From assembly GCA_023078555.1 (NCBI GenBank), contig CM041200.1, forward strand, positions 7,169,361 through 7,233,360: a stretch of DNA of 64,000 nt, in the 5' to 3' direction. Source of the stretch: Ulva prolifera (Eukaryota; Chlorophyta; Ulvophyceae; Ulvales; Ulvaceae). The translations under genes and the position numbers were made by a program. Positions 1 through 12,588 of this stretch are shown here, one piece after another. Below the pieces are notes generated by a model, which saw nothing but the letters and a program-made list of their open reading frames with translations, made no database searches and had not been told where the DNA came from. Numbering within the stretch: position 1 is the first letter of the stretch; the number at the start of each line of letters is the position of its first letter.

Positions 1-1141
1 CAACGTCTTGGCCGGGGGAGCTTTCGCCGGACTCGGGGTGCCACTGTGGCCATGCATGCATACCTATTTGTGTGCATATGGGTACCGTTTTTGAGTGGCT
101 GCTTTGCTGCCTCCCAGCGCGGGTGCTAGCGCCGGCGTTGACCCCGCTTTCTGAGGCACTATATATGATGGCGTCGACCTCTTAAGGGCCACCTTCCTGA
201 AGGTCCTGTGTGGCTGCGACGGCAATGACCGGTCAGCGTTCGTACGAACGCATGCTGCGGAGGTTCTTGATGTGGTGCACCGGTACCGGCAATCACCAAT
301 CACCTAAATCATCAGTGAGACCGTTAGCTGGTACAGGGAGAAAGTGCCCGGCCGTGGTGGTCCCGCTCATTGGGCATCTGAACCAGGACTAGTACTAGGA
401 ATTTCGTATCATCCCAGGCAAGGGACTGTTGCTTTCTTTCGGGGGTGACTGCCAACATGCGGCAGAAGGCCACATTTACCGTAAGTGACTCCGCAGCAGA
501 GCAACGTGCATGGTGGGAGGCAGTGCAGTTCCAGCATTTCAGTGCACGTAGCACTGGAGCAGAGAGTATGTGATTGGTTAACCATGCAGAGTCGTTTCTG
601 AGATGAGATGCCGCCATGGACACATATTGCAGCCCGCAGCCGACCGCTGCGGGCCCATGTTTTGAGCTGTAATGGCCAAGCTAGAGTTCCGCTCTTTGAT
701 ACTACGCCCTTCCAAAGGGGCCTTTGTAAATTATGCAGTCAGAGACCGTTGCCATACCTTGCCTACAAGGACAGCATTTGACAGTGTACCCCAAGGTTTA
801 TGGGCGTGACCCTTTGTGAGATATGGTAACTTATTGAACATCTTAACACGCTGGATTGCATGCGCATGCGAGGCGCACACCGCCCGAGTCACAGGACACT
901 CACCAGTACTCGTGGGTCTGATACATTGCATGCACATTGCATGAGCGGCAGGGTGTATACTACGGTATGCCCTTGTGGTGAGGCCATCTGCCTTGCCGCA
1001 AGTAGCGGTGTGGCCGCGGCGTCGTCCCTGCAGTTGACTGTTACCAGTACTGTAGTTCCAGCCTGCAGCTGGCGACCAGTGGCATATATAGTATGCATAT
1101 ATTTTGCTTAATGCTCATGCTCTCGTGATGCAACCCAGATC

Positions 1142-1244
1142 CAGTGTTGGCTCATCGGGCCCGATCACATAGAACAACTCCGAATATCCAGGTCTATTTT
1201 TTGGGTGGCAGCCCTGAAAATGCTGTAAAGCGACCCCATCACTG
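1142..1244 (-). mobile_element. hAT-like MITE copy 1, with perfect 8-bp TSD
   Basis: Element of 103 bp with terminal inverted repeats beginning CAGTGTTGG. It is flanked by the perfect 8-bp duplication CCCAGATC at 1134-1141 and 1245-1252. Orientation is opposite to the other copies. The interior shares GATCGGGCCCGAT-like and CTGAATATTCGGAATTGTT-like segments with the family. Confidence 0.9.
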
Positions 1245-1840
1245 CCCAGATCGTGGTGGTACACAATGTGCAGCGCCCCCAGGTGAGTCACCGCTTGCAC
1301 GAACGATTGCAGTTTATCTGGGTCCAGAACAATGCGTAGGCCCCCGCCACCTGTTGCACAACTGGATGATTCCCTTTTACATTCGCTGAACCCAACCTCG
1401 ATGCTCCAAGTGGTAGAGACTGTAACATGTAATCGCAATCGTGAATGCCAGTGGCTGCACAGATCTAGAACGATTGAAACAAGAACGAATCCGCACAGCT
1501 CGTAGCACCCATGGGCTTGCAAGGAGCATGTTCAGCTCTCAAAGCGTGGCTGATCGCAGCTTATGTAAGATCGTCCGTACGGGTCACCATCGTCCCGCTG
1601 CTGCATGCTCTGAAGGAGGAACCGTCAAGATCCGAGTGGGAGTCGCTGTTGCCATTAAGTGCGGCGCCAAGGGAGACCTGCAGCACAGCCAACAACGAAG
1701 GGTGCATCATCCGTTCAGAGCTCTGCAGAGTTCTGGCATATTGGCGAGCACGTGCGTGCCGGTCAAGTCTCTGCCAGTGATGCTGCACTTCTGTTGCGGC
1801 GCACATATGACAGCATGCATCTCTGGGCAGAGGTGTGCAC

Positions 1841-1948
1841 CAGTGTTGGGTCGCTTGGCAGCAATTCCAGGGCTGTCACCCCGAAATTGGATATGAATAT
1901 TCATAATTGTTCTATGTGATCGGGCCCGATGACCCAACACTAGTACTG
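1841..1948 (+). mobile_element. hAT-like MITE copy 2
   Basis: Starts CAGTGTTGGGTCGC and ends GACCCAACACTAGTACTG. The flanks GTGTGCAC (1833-1840) and GTGCGCAC (1949-1956) match at 7 of 8 positions, if about six extra bases belong to the right end. Confidence 0.82.
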
Positions 1949-2584
1949 GTGCGCACTTGCAGTTGCCAGCAAATTTAAATGTGCGCAGACACAACTGGCT
2001 TGGCAAACAACTGCATGCTGCATCGGCTGCGCGTCGCTCTTTCAGAGTGCTCCGCAACCCGACAAGACGTGGCTAGCACCGATTCCGGCCCCGTTCGCCA
2101 AGTGTACTCCATGCATGATCACCATGATGGAGCGCTGTAGATGCGGGTGTCCAGAGGTGCACATGTGCACAGGCTTGCCTCGTCGCCCTTGGTCTTGTGA
2201 ACACAATTATAACATTGTGGTGTTTGTTAAAAAAAAATCTCCCGTTCACTCCCCAGTAATAGAAACATACGTGCACAGGCAGCTCGCGATGGGCTCGCTC
2301 AGCTCGCAGTGCGCGCGGCCACGCGACGGTCAGTCGAATGACCGATCGTAGGAACTAGATCAGAACGAGAGAACACAACACAGGCTTCGACTGAGTATGT
2401 ATACATCGCTGTTGGAGCTCCTACTCTAGAGTGCGTTTCCGGACGAGTTTGTGCTGCGTCATGAGAAGGAGCTCATGCATGCATATGGCTGCAGATCCAG
2501 ACATATGCCACGGGCACGTGTACAGTGCTACTGATCAGGACATCATGCATGATGTGTGTGCCCCCTACTGTAGCGTGGCTGTGT

Positions 2585-2735
2585 GTATGTAGTTACAAAG
2601 GACAGAGGCCGGGCACCGAGCCATTGCTAGGAACTCACACGCAAATCCACTGGCTGTATGTAGTTACAAAGGACAGAGGCCGGGCAGCGAGCCGTTGCCA
2701 GGAATACACACGCAAATCCACTCACGCAGTCATGG
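2585..2735 (+). repeat. Tandem duplication of a unit of about 73 bp
   Basis: Two copies of a unit containing TGTAGTTACAAAGGACAGAG and ACACGCAAATCCACT, about 73 bases apart. Related words recur at 62085-62290 and, inverted, near 48565-48600, so this is part of a dispersed family. Confidence 0.75.
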
Positions 2736-2754
2736 CACTAGGCCGGGCACGAGC

Positions 2755-3380
2755 ACGTACCACAGCTCGGCCGGTGATGCCAGCCAAAGATTGAAGCCCC
2801 GCACGGAGCACAAGAGCATTCCCCTTGCACAACGCCACACTCAACCGGCGCAGAGCATTCGTCACAAACAAAGCACGGTTCACCTTACCACACCGAGACG
2901 CAACCTCTGCCAGCCGATTCAAGTGATTCATGGCAGGCCGCCCCAAGCGACCATGCGTCTCATGCGACAACGGCACGAAACTGTACGCATCAGGGTCGTA
3001 CAAACGATAAGCAGTGCGTTTCTGCACGTCCCGCGTCTCCGCAGCACCCCCGTCCTCGCGGGCCGCACGGCCGCAATAGGAACCAGCACAGGGGTTCACA
3101 ACCGACACATCTCCTATGCACAAAGGGTCGCCCGGCGGCATAAACATGATGTCCCCCAGTTTCTCCTGGGCCACTGCCATGAACACCTCATCCAGCGCCG
3201 TTGCCTGCGCGGCAGCGGCCTGCTCCCCAGGCCCCGCTGGATCCTGACCACCCGGCGCCGCCGCCGCCGCCAGGGCCGCAGCCTGCGCTGCGTCTGGCGC
3301 GTGGCGCCCCATCTGGGCACTGTGTCCAGCATCGGCGTCGGCGGCCGGAGCAGGCGGCCTGGCTGTATGTATGTATGTAT
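2755..3380 (-). mobile_element. Non-LTR retrotransposon ORF2, C-terminal fragment
   Basis: A minus-strand open frame (2722-3450) translates to the C-terminal part typical of plant and algal non-LTR retroelement polyproteins: GDIMFMPPGDPLCIGDVSVVNP, then REDGGAAETRDVQKRTAY, FVPLSHETHGRLGRPAMN and ALRRLSVALCKGNALVLRAG. The reverse transcriptase proper, which should lie upstream in this orientation, is absent; instead a repeat tail lies at 3382-3450, so the element is truncated or interrupted. The start codon at 3450 belongs to that tail. Assignment rests on remembered family resemblance, not an alignment. Confidence 0.65.
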
Positions 3381-3381
3381 G

Positions 3382-3450
3382 CATGATTACATAGCCGTAT
3401 CCATTTGGACATTGACAACTCCGAAATCCGGGACCGAAAGAGGCATCCAA
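3382..3450 (-). repeat. SINE/LINE tail copy
   Basis: On the minus strand: TTTCGGAGTTGTCAATGTCC then GGATACGGCTATGTAATC, followed by an ATAC/CATA microsatellite. It closes the open frame at 3387-4085 and abuts the retrotransposon fragment at 2755-3380. Confidence 0.6.
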
Positions 3451-4085
3451 GCAACATGCTGCCGCAAACTCTGACTTGCGCCACAGAATGCAACAACACG
3501 AGCCAATTCACCGAGAGGGGACGGGCGATTTGCAACACCCGACACCCCAGCATCACCACCAACACCATCAACACCGACAATAAGCACAACCGCTACATCA
3601 GACCACGAAACACCAGAGGCACTGTCATAAGGACCTGGCCGTGCGAGCAACTGCCGCACCAAAACCGCAACGGCGGAGACATGCCGATCACGATGTGCCA
3701 CTGGGACAGGTGGCAGAACTGCCCCGATGGGTGCACGTGCGATGTAGGATGTGAAGACATCAGCAGCACGTGAATATTCCAAATGCTTTTCACTACGGTG
3801 CCTACACAAGAAAGGAGACAGACCCGAACGAGCAGACATTAGCACACGCACAAGACCGGGCTCAACGGAGTCCATAAACGGGGCTAGTGACCCTAGTTCG
3901 TGTGTTATCACACCACGCAACCACTCTCCAGTGACCTTATTGTCGCGACCACGCTTCTCAAATCGTTGTTCAAGGTATGCCAACCACATGACAGCCACGA
4001 CCTTCTCACGGGTAAGATTTGAGTACGTGATTGTGAGAGGGCTTTGTTTGGACGGCTGATCATGCATGCCGAGACGTTTGGACAC
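3387..4085 (-). other. Unrecognised 232-codon open frame ending in a retroelement tail
   Basis: A minus-strand frame from an ATG at 4085. The opening (TREKVVAVMWLAYLEQRF, then EWLRGVITHELGSLAPF) and a later stretch (VRQLLARPGPYDSASGVSWSDVAV) faintly recall tyrosine recombinases of DIRS-like or Crypton elements, but no catalytic tetrad can be pointed to. The last 15 codons run through the repeat tail shared with the SINE at 23030. Most likely a decayed mobile-element gene; a host gene is not excluded. Confidence 0.3.
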
Positions 4086-4551
4086 CCTGGGTGGCCCACG
4101 TCGGCGGCGATGCTCAGGCTCGGGTGGAGCCTGTAAGGCAAGTCTGATGTGTGCATATCGTGTGTACAGTGACTCGGAGAAGAGGCCTTTTGCTGCAGTA
4201 GTTTGCAGTCCTGGATACCCCTAAGCTCTGTAACAGGTCAACGCCACCGACACGCGCCCTGGCGGCCCTGCTTTGCGGGCATGCATGTGTTCGGCAGAGC
4301 ACTGCGCGTGTTGCAATCGGTGCCCACACATCGAGGCCGAAGTATGTGCCATTGCGGGAATTTTATCTCCGGTGTTCCCCGGCCGTCTCGCAGTGCCACA
4401 GTCAGTGATCATCTGCACAGCGCGAACGCCGTGGTGACCGGTGTTCGAGCTGTATACAGTACACACCGGCACCAGATCTGTAACGGTACCACATCTCCAG
4501 AGATGATGTCCCCAGTTCCCATGGCGGGCTTGGCCCAAGCCGGGCCTGCCA

Positions 4552-5300
4552 ATGCTGGTGGACTTTATCGCTGATGCAGCTTTCCTGTCGGGGGCCGGCA
4601 TGGCCGAGCGAAACCGTGCCAGCCGCCCAGACCTAGGCCTGCTCCTCCCTCTCCGTGTCCGCAGCTGGAGCAGCCTGGTGCAGCGCTGGCAGGGGTTGCT
4701 CGACGAGTTGTATGAGCTGCTGGGATGGGAGGCCAACGCCCGGGACCTGCCGGACGCATTCAGCCCTGGCCAACTAGTTGCTGCTGGAGGCCCAGCGTGA
4801 GGAGGGGCGGGCGTGTGCGGACCATGCGGCCGCGCTCAAGCTCCAGACCATCATCATCGACACGCTGGCCTGCAGGCAGGAAGCGGCGCGGATCAGGAGC
4901 GCGTTGGGCGGACCGGCGGGAGCCTTCCTTTCCGCTCTGCTGGGTGACCTTCTCACCATGGGTGACGCCGCGTTCTCACCACACCGCCACGGTGAACATA
5001 TATGCATGGCGGCCTGGCGCTGTGGCAGCGCCTGCGGTTCCGCGTCCCAACGGACGTCCCTCCGTGAAAATGCAGTGCAGGTGTTGCCGCCGGACCGGTC
5101 CATGCCATGGTCTGCAAGAAGGTGGTAAAGGAGACCCTGATGCGCCATGACAACCTTGCTCGTGCCTTGAGCAATTGCACCTGGTCATCTCAGATCTGAC
5201 ACCGGACTGCAGTCTGTTCTGGAGCCGCTCTGCCGTGCCCATCATGCTCGGGGCGCCTGTGTGGAGTAGAATTCTTCGCCGCGGGGACATCGTCGTGGTC
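4552..5300 (+). pseudogene. Degraded non-LTR retrotransposon reverse-transcriptase C-terminal region
   Basis: Plus-strand coding-like sequence spread over several frames: 4552-4800, then 4778-4980 (ARIRSALGGPAGAFLSALL, LLTMGDAAFS), then a third frame with HAMVCKKVVKETLMRHDNLA. The order and spacing resemble the segment that follows the reverse transcriptase in non-LTR elements (AGAFL-x-ALP, DAAF, GDHALxCKK-RRHDAL). At least two frame changes and an in-frame stop show that it is dead. It lies in the opposite orientation to the 2755-3380 fragment. Confidence 0.48.
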
Positions 5301-7111
5301 ATGCCGCGCCTGGAGATGGCTGCCGTGGACGTCTTGGTCGCGCATGCGCCGGCGGCCTCGTAGGTGGCCGCTTCGGCATGTCTGACGGGTGCGACGGCGG
5401 AGTGGCCCGGGGCGGAGAAGATCTTCTCCCGGATGATCTTCTCTCCAGAGGAAGCGGGACCGCTTCTGGCGGGACGTGCCTGATCATATGCAGCATTCCT
5501 GTTTTAACACATCAAACACAATTGTTCCATTTGACATCGAGTCGTGTGGCTCCATGGGCAAGTGCAGGTGGGCCACACGGCACCCTTCACATGCACTAAT
5601 TATTATTTATAAATTCAATAAACAAACGTTAACACCACACTGGATCTTAAGAATTGATTATAGATTCTAGACGATGTATTCGCCACGATCTTATCCACAC
5701 AGCAGCGTCGGCGTCGCGGCTCGAGCAGATCTGGGTGTGAACACATGTGTTCGTGCAGTGGCATCCGATGGCATATGCGCACCCGAGTCAAGCATGGGAT
5801 ACATGGTATTACAAAAGAGTGAACGGGAGAAGACAAACACCAAAAACTACACTGGGATACACATTGCTCGCTGGCGAGCTTCGCGATTGGAAGGTTCCTC
5901 ACGTTAACGTTCCGCCACCTCGCCACACGTTGCGCCACTTTGCCACGGATGTGCACATCATGACCACATGCATGGTACTCCGCTGCGATGCATCCTGCGG
6001 CGTCTGTGCGCATGTGCTGCATCTATGCGCGCGCAGGAGGATCATGCCATTCCTGAATTATGGAACTTTGGCCCGCGCAGTACCTCAATGTCGACATAAA
6101 TAAGCAGCCACAGGGGCTTGGCGGGCATCTCCTTGTACTCCAGCTGTGATGCAGTGCTCGTCCAATTGCAATTGGATTGAATTCACAGCCAGCACTGTCC
6201 AGCGCTGCACCAGGCGGGCCGTGAAGGACGTTCGCAATCAGGCGGCATCTGCAATTGCAAGGTGCGACTTCGAGCCAAGCTCGTACCGCAGTAGCGCGTG
6301 GTTCGTTGCGTGTGTCTGTTTCCGTTCACTCTTCTGGCAACTTGGTTGAACCGCAGTATACTGCATGCTGTGCTTCGAGACCTGAAGAATTCGCGATCGA
6401 CGTCAGCTGTCGAGGTCCCCATGAGCTCTTGTGAGCTGACCCATGCAACATCATGATCAAATGATTTGGGAACAAGAAAACAGGAATTGGTGAAGTTCCA
6501 AATTTGAAAATGCTGCAAGAATTCTTGCAATTCGAATCTTATTCAATTGTGTATACTCGAGGCGAGCTCGCGCAAACACCATGGTGCACGAAGGCGGCGT
6601 GATGGCATGCAGTGCCCTATGCAACCGCGCCCAAGGTCAATGTGTAAGGCGGCCGGCCTTGGCAGATCATCTGACGCGGCACCTTCCCGCAAGCACGCTT
6701 CCATATCGCCCTGGCGACAAGTGCAATATCATTTGAGTTTTGGTCGTCATGCATGGCAGTCGGAATACACGTACGCATGAGGGTGGCAATGCATGCATGT
6801 GAGGCCGGCCTGGTTGCCGCCATTCGGACAGTTCGCGAACTACAGCTTCCGGAATGGGATCCCATTACGCATGCATGACAAGGTCTTCATTAAGTAAAGT
6901 AAATTTAATCTGAATTCACTGAACGGCGATGTTGCTCACTGAACCGTTTCCTAATGAACTGAAGTGGATTTCAGGGCAATATGTGCACGCACGGAGAGCT
7001 TGCTCAATACTCTGACTTAGATCTGCCAAATGTTGTGCAGGACGAGGTACTAGTAGTGCCCGAACGTAGCATCAGAGCATCAACACAATCAATCGCTCCA
7101 GCGCTTCAGCC
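5301..7111. other. No supported gene
   Basis: Between the dead retrotransposon piece and the ferritin-spondin gene. The last few hundred bases should contain its promoter; no TATA box or other element stands out. Confidence 0.55.
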
Positions 7112-10100
7112 ATGAAGGTGTGCCACCCCTTGTACAACATGTGAAGGTCTGCAGCAGTGCGCAGCCTGTGAGCGTGCAAAGTTAATTAATTGTATAAACC
7201 ACATATGCCAGTACCTCCTGGCACCCCATGTGTGTAATTCAGCACGTGCCATGCATCAGCTGCACCTGCATAACCCTGGCCTACAGATCAATCTCCAGTC
7301 AACCAAGCTGACCGCCAACAGTCTGGCCACAATGCAAACTGCTATGTGTTACAAGTGCCAATTGCCTTGCAAGGCAGCAGGGCCGGCAGTAACGCGAACT
7401 CAGAAAAAAAAAACTACGTGTCACATGTCTAAATCTAGTGAGCATCGATATCGGCAGTGTCTCCGAGCCGTCCGCTTGTCTGCACCAGCAGCCATAGCTG
7501 CCGTCACCTGCTTCAGCGTACACGCGTGTGCAGATTCACGCTCTTGCTGGCGTGGCCATCGCCGCTGTCATTGGCGCTGCCTCCGCGCAGATGCCGACTG
7601 AGCCCTCCTCATCCCCGACGGGGCCAATGCCGGACGACACAGAAATGGCACCGACCATGCACGAACGCATGCGCTCCATGCGCCGCGAACGCATGCGCTC
7701 CCCGCGCCGCGAACGCATGCGCTCCCCGCGCGGCGAACGCATGCCGAGGCGGCGAAGCAGGGATCATTCTGCGCCAATGGAACTGCCGCCAATGATGGAG
7801 AACGATGACAAGGAGCCCATGGCCGACCCTATGACGATGGAGCCGCCGATGCCGATGCAGGACCCTCCAGCCGCTCCAGAGGGGGACGCAGGACCGATGC
7901 CTTCGCACAATAAAACCGCCCCTTCGAGAGCCGCGGCCGCGGCCGGTGCCGACATCCTCAACTTTGCGCTGAACCTGGAGTGCCTGGAGGCAGAGTTCTA
8001 CTCCTTCGCGGCCTTCGGCACCGGCCTCACGATGGAGCAGCGCGGCGGCGGCGACGGCGCCGTCGGCGGCCACAAGGCCGAGCTCTCTCCCGAGGTCCAG
8101 GTGCAGCCCGCGCGCGTTACCTCTCAGATAATCGAAGTTGCTCCCCTGCTGTACGCGCAGTCCACTCGGGTACCTCATCATAGTGTCTGGGGGGCCGCGC
8201 AGCGGCTCAGACTACTAGTCTAGTAGGTAGTACCTACTCCTCCAACAAAAAAAAAACAGAAATACACAGCTTTGACCCTGAACGATCTGCCAGTAGTGTC
8301 AGTGCTCTGCTTGGCACGTACTCATGCCCCAGCTTGCTGCACCTCATGTCATCAACGGTAACGTTCATGATTGGTGAAGGCAGCATGAATCTGGGATTTC
8401 ACGCAGATCACACCGCTGCTGTCAGAGCTCTCACTTGTTTCCGTGATGCAAATGACAGGAGAGCAGATTCAGATCTGATTACCATGCCCTCGGCGAGATG
8501 TAGACGCCTGAACATGCGTGATCACGATCCCACTAGTGGGATGCATGCTGTACACATGTGTAAAGTGAGCTCATGCACACATGCTTGCGTACATGCAATT
8601 GCAGAGCACACTATTGCAGTGTATGGAAGCCTGATTCTATCTGGCGTGTGCAGGCGATCGCAGAGGAGATCGCGCGAGATGAGATCGCACACGTTGAGTT
8701 CCTCCGGGCCGCCCTCGGGCACGACGCCGTGCCGTGCCCACGGGTGGACATCGGCCACGCGTTCGCGGCCGCCGCCAACGCCGCCACCGGTAGCACGCTC
8801 GACCCGGACTTTGATCCCTACGCGAACGACGTCTTCTTTCTGCATGCGGCCTTTATCTTTGAGGATGTCGGGGTGACGGCCTACAGGGGCGCCGTGCAGC
8901 CCCTCTCTGCCCTCGTTGAACCCTGTGTGCTCTCCTGCGCTTGCCTGCACCGGCTGTGCTCTGCCGTGGCCTGACTCTTTGTCACTGTATATAATTTCAT
9001 TCATGCATGCGTGTCCTCGCTGGCTGTGCCGTGTATGTGCTGCAGCGCTCGTTCCGATCGAATGATTTCCCTGCGCCGTTTGGGAGCAGGCTACTAGCCT
9101 ACTCGTACTTCGAGCTACGTACTGCCAACCCTCTGCTACTACGTAGTAGCTGTATATACAGTGCTCTGTCGACAGCTCTGCGGTACTGGTCGACCCGGAG
9201 TGCAGGGACTGACTGCGCTGCAGTCACGCTGTTGGGTCCAGCTCTCTGGGCATAGCCCAGGCTCAGAACCACATGTCCTGACTGCAGTGTTGTACGCCCC
9301 ATGCATATGTGGCTCCATATGCATTCGCAGTCCAAATGGCAGCCTCAAGCCTCACTCACACGGACACGTCACCTATAGCTAGGGTTAGGCCTAAACTTCA
9401 ATCAGGAGATCCCCGATCCCATCTCACAGGAGCTGTGTGCACGTGTAGCCACCCTCTCGGCGGCCGCCGGCATCCTCGCGGTGGAGGCGTATCATGCCGG
9501 CATCATCCGCACGCTCCTCGCCGGCCTCGCCGCGGACGGCACCGACACGCCGTTCGGCACGGTCGAGGCTGCCACGCAGCACATCTCGGACCTCCGAGAC
9601 GCCGTCGACGGCCCGGAGGACCTCGACCAGGGCACCATGGAGGCCGGCGCCGTGAACCTCGTACCCACTGACGACCACGGCATCGCATTTGGCCGCTCCG
9701 TCGAGCAGACCCTGGCTATCGTGTACCTCGGCGGCGAGAACATGGGCGGCTTCTTCCCTCGCGGCGTCACTGGCTTCTACGGCCCCCAGGTGTGTGCTGC
9801 GCATGCTGCAAGAACCTCAGTCATCATCTGTGCTGGGCGTGCCGCTCATGATGTGGAGCGCGCCCTGGCCTGCCAGGGTACATCATGCGTGCTGGGATGT
9901 GGCATCTGCTCTGTGCCACGGTGTGATATGCATGCTGTACATGTGGTCCGGGCAATTGTCAGGGTTCATCTTGGCCACACAGGGCAGCAGCACTGTCTTG
10001 ATCTGCTGTCAGTTCGTGCGCAGCTGCACTTGTATGCATCACAATTGCAAAGCGCTTCGGCGCCAGCTACGGCAGCACGCGTAGTGTCGAGGCGTGCTGT

Positions 10101-11955
10101 GCGTGCAGGGCTCGGACATGCCGGACCCAGAGATGATGTGCCACGGAACATGCACGTATCGCATGAGCGTTGACATGAGCTGGTCGCCTGCAACGCACCC
10201 TATCGACTTCCCGAAGGAGCCCATGGGCTTTGTGTTCCCCTTCTGGACCGTCGCCCACAACAAGCAGTGCGCCTCCCCCACGCCGCTCACGCCCTATGCC
10301 ATGTGAATTCTCGTAACAAGCAGTGCGCCCCCGCGCCCTCCGAGTCCCCTTGCATCAACACGCCTTCTGCTATGCCAAGTGCCTTCAGTAGCAGAGCCTG
10401 GAAAACCTAGTGCGGAAGGTCACCAACAGGGGGGTCGGACCCAACTTGAATCATGCCGATGGCACATGCACGGCCGTGGCTCTCCTTACAATTATTCTCA
10501 CTCAGCAAGGTTCCCTGGCACCCATGTATTCCCTCATATTTCAATGATTGACAAGCTGCAGCATTCCATGCATGGCTGTGTACTCTGACCATCACCTCGG
10601 TTGCGAACCACATACATGGGCGTCTGCCAGCAGTACTTGAAAATACTATATACGCTATAGCGTCTTGGTGTGTGCAGGTTCTCGATGTGGGCCCGAGGAG
10701 ATATCGCCAACGCCGGCATCCAGCAGATCGCGGAGACCGGAGCCGGGGAGGTCTTCCTGGAGGAGGTGGCCGCGTGCGGCGCGGACTGCGGGCCGCCGGT
10801 GCAGGTGCCGTGCGACCCCATGGGCGGCACCTGCAGCGGCTCCGGCACCGTCACCGTGTCCCCCACCACCCCCTACGTCTCCACCGCCGCCATGCTCGCC
10901 CCCAGCCCCGACTGGTGCGCTCCCGAGAACCCCCCGTGTGTGCTTCACTGCAGATCATTTGGTGTTGCTGCGTGGATTCATGTTGCACTTGTTGCATGGA
11001 TTCATGGTGCACTGTAACCTGAATCCATGCATGATACTTCATGACATGTAGTGTAGTGTAGTGTCGATCTTATGCCACCGGGCCACAGGCCGAAAGCTGA
11101 AAGTTCTAATCATGCATTTGCGTGTCCAGAAGTATGTATCTCGCGATACAGACCCGAGATGCAGGCATCCAGTGTTTTCACGCATTGCCGTACTGACATC
11201 GCAACAGCCGCTATCCCGCCGGCCCGGCGCTCGTCCCAATTGGGATCCAGACACCTGAATGGCTATACCGCCTAACAGCAGCCGCCGTGCCTGCAGGTTC
11301 ACCGGCGTGAACATGTGGGACCTGTGCGACGGCGGCGAGTGGGTCGAGTCTCTCTCCCGGCCCCTGCCCCCCTACGATGCCGGCACCGACGTCGGGCCCG
11401 GCTTCCTCTCCATGGACATGCCCAACTCCTCCCCCGGCCGCATCTTCTCCTTCGGCATGGTCATGCCCCCTGAGGCCTCCGTCTTCTACAACCCTGACAC
11501 GTGCGCGCCCCTCTCTTGCAGTACGGTTGTGGCGATTGTATGATCATCAGTTAACTAACGTTATTGCCACCACTGCATGCGTGTGCGGTATACCCGCCAA
11601 CTTGAAGAGGAGCACGTGCTTGACACACGTGCTGATGCCTGAAAGTGATTGTTGAAGATGGTTTCATGACGGCATCTGCATAGCCCGTGATAATGCCGGC
11701 CGATGCACACGTGACTCTGGTGGCCACCAGACCCGGGCCCTGTACACGTAGAGATCGTTCCTTCTGCAGCATGCATATGCATCCGCGGCCCGTGCACTGC
11801 ATGCATGGCATTGCGCGGTCCGTGAGGATACAGGTCTGTGGACATGAGTGTGTACATGCATACTGCATCGACTCTGCTTCATGGAGGTACTGTGGTGCAG
11901 GGGCTCTGTGGCACCCGTCGGCCAGATCACCATCGAGCGCGTCAGCTGCAACTAG
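7112..11955 (+). CDS. Secreted ferritin-like (desiccation-related) domain fused to a spondin domain
   Basis: Eight exons: 7112-7117, 7534-8100, 8654-8926, 9430-9789, 10109-10266, 10678-10914, 11297-11500, 11901-11955 (619 aa, phases consistent). The first exon encodes only Met-Lys; joined to exon 2 it gives a signal peptide ([20 protein letters not shown]). Residues 20-140 are a low-complexity Met/Pro/Arg linker with three 24-nt tandem units. Residues about 142-395 resemble plant/bacterial desiccation-related ferritin-like proteins ([52 protein letters not shown]). Residues about 415-618 match the spondin N-domain: [43 protein letters not shown], and a last beta strand QITIERV supplied by the final exon. 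The ferritin-like helices suggest metal binding or a stress role, the spondin part extracellular adhesion; function is inferred. The exon 3 end (8926) is the least certain junction. Stopping at 11543 without the last exon is possible but loses the terminal strand. Confidence 0.88.
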
Positions 11956-12588
11956 GCGAGCAAACATCCGCCAGTCAGCTGCGGTCTGAGACACGTGGTG
12001 GTGTATCAGCCATACGCCATGCGGAGCGGCGCAGGCATTCTCACGGAGCTCTGGACGCGTTGGCAGTGGTGGTAACCTTATGTGGCTGTCTACGTCATGG
12101 GCCCCATAGCTGCGCACAAGCCTTGGCTCCGTCAGCGGCACCTGCTTCAGGGGCTTGAATGGGTCGCTTGCGTTTCACTGTTTTGCTGCCACAACGGCTA
12201 CATCTTGTGCCAGCAGGCTGCATCAGGTGGGGGGTGCACGTGCAAGGGAAGCAGCATCTTCCCGTGAAGAATAAAATGTGAGGCGATACCTGCATAGGGT
12301 AATATTACCCCGTTTGAAAAGCTATGTGGGTGGCAGGCTTTGGATGTGACTTGCACACGCGATGTGATCTGGTGCCACTGTATTACGGGGGGGCCAGATG
12401 CATGCGCCTGCTGGGTCACGTGCGCATAGCAGTACAAGGCAACCTGCCAGTGCAGAAACAGTTTACCAGACTTTGTGTGAGGGAGCACGGGTTCCAGTGT
12501 GCTGTCTCACAGCTACTTCCTTTTCTTAGTATTTCTTACATCGTCAATGCAGAGCATACAGATCTAGATCCGAAAGGTCTGCTTTTCA

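Larger units (their letters stand above)
1..2584. other. No supported gene
   Basis: Only short frames of random type. It holds MITE copies 1 and 2 and many ATGCAT words. Nothing else is recognised. Confidence 0.6.

Noticed and set aside
9966-10290. Minus-strand frames opposite the ferritin-spondin gene
   Set aside because: They are shadows of, or introns between, supported plus-strand exons.
11501-11543. Stop at 11543 as the end of the ferritin-spondin gene
   Set aside because: A GTGCGC donor at 11501 joined in phase to an exon at 11901-11955 supplies the expected last spondin strand.
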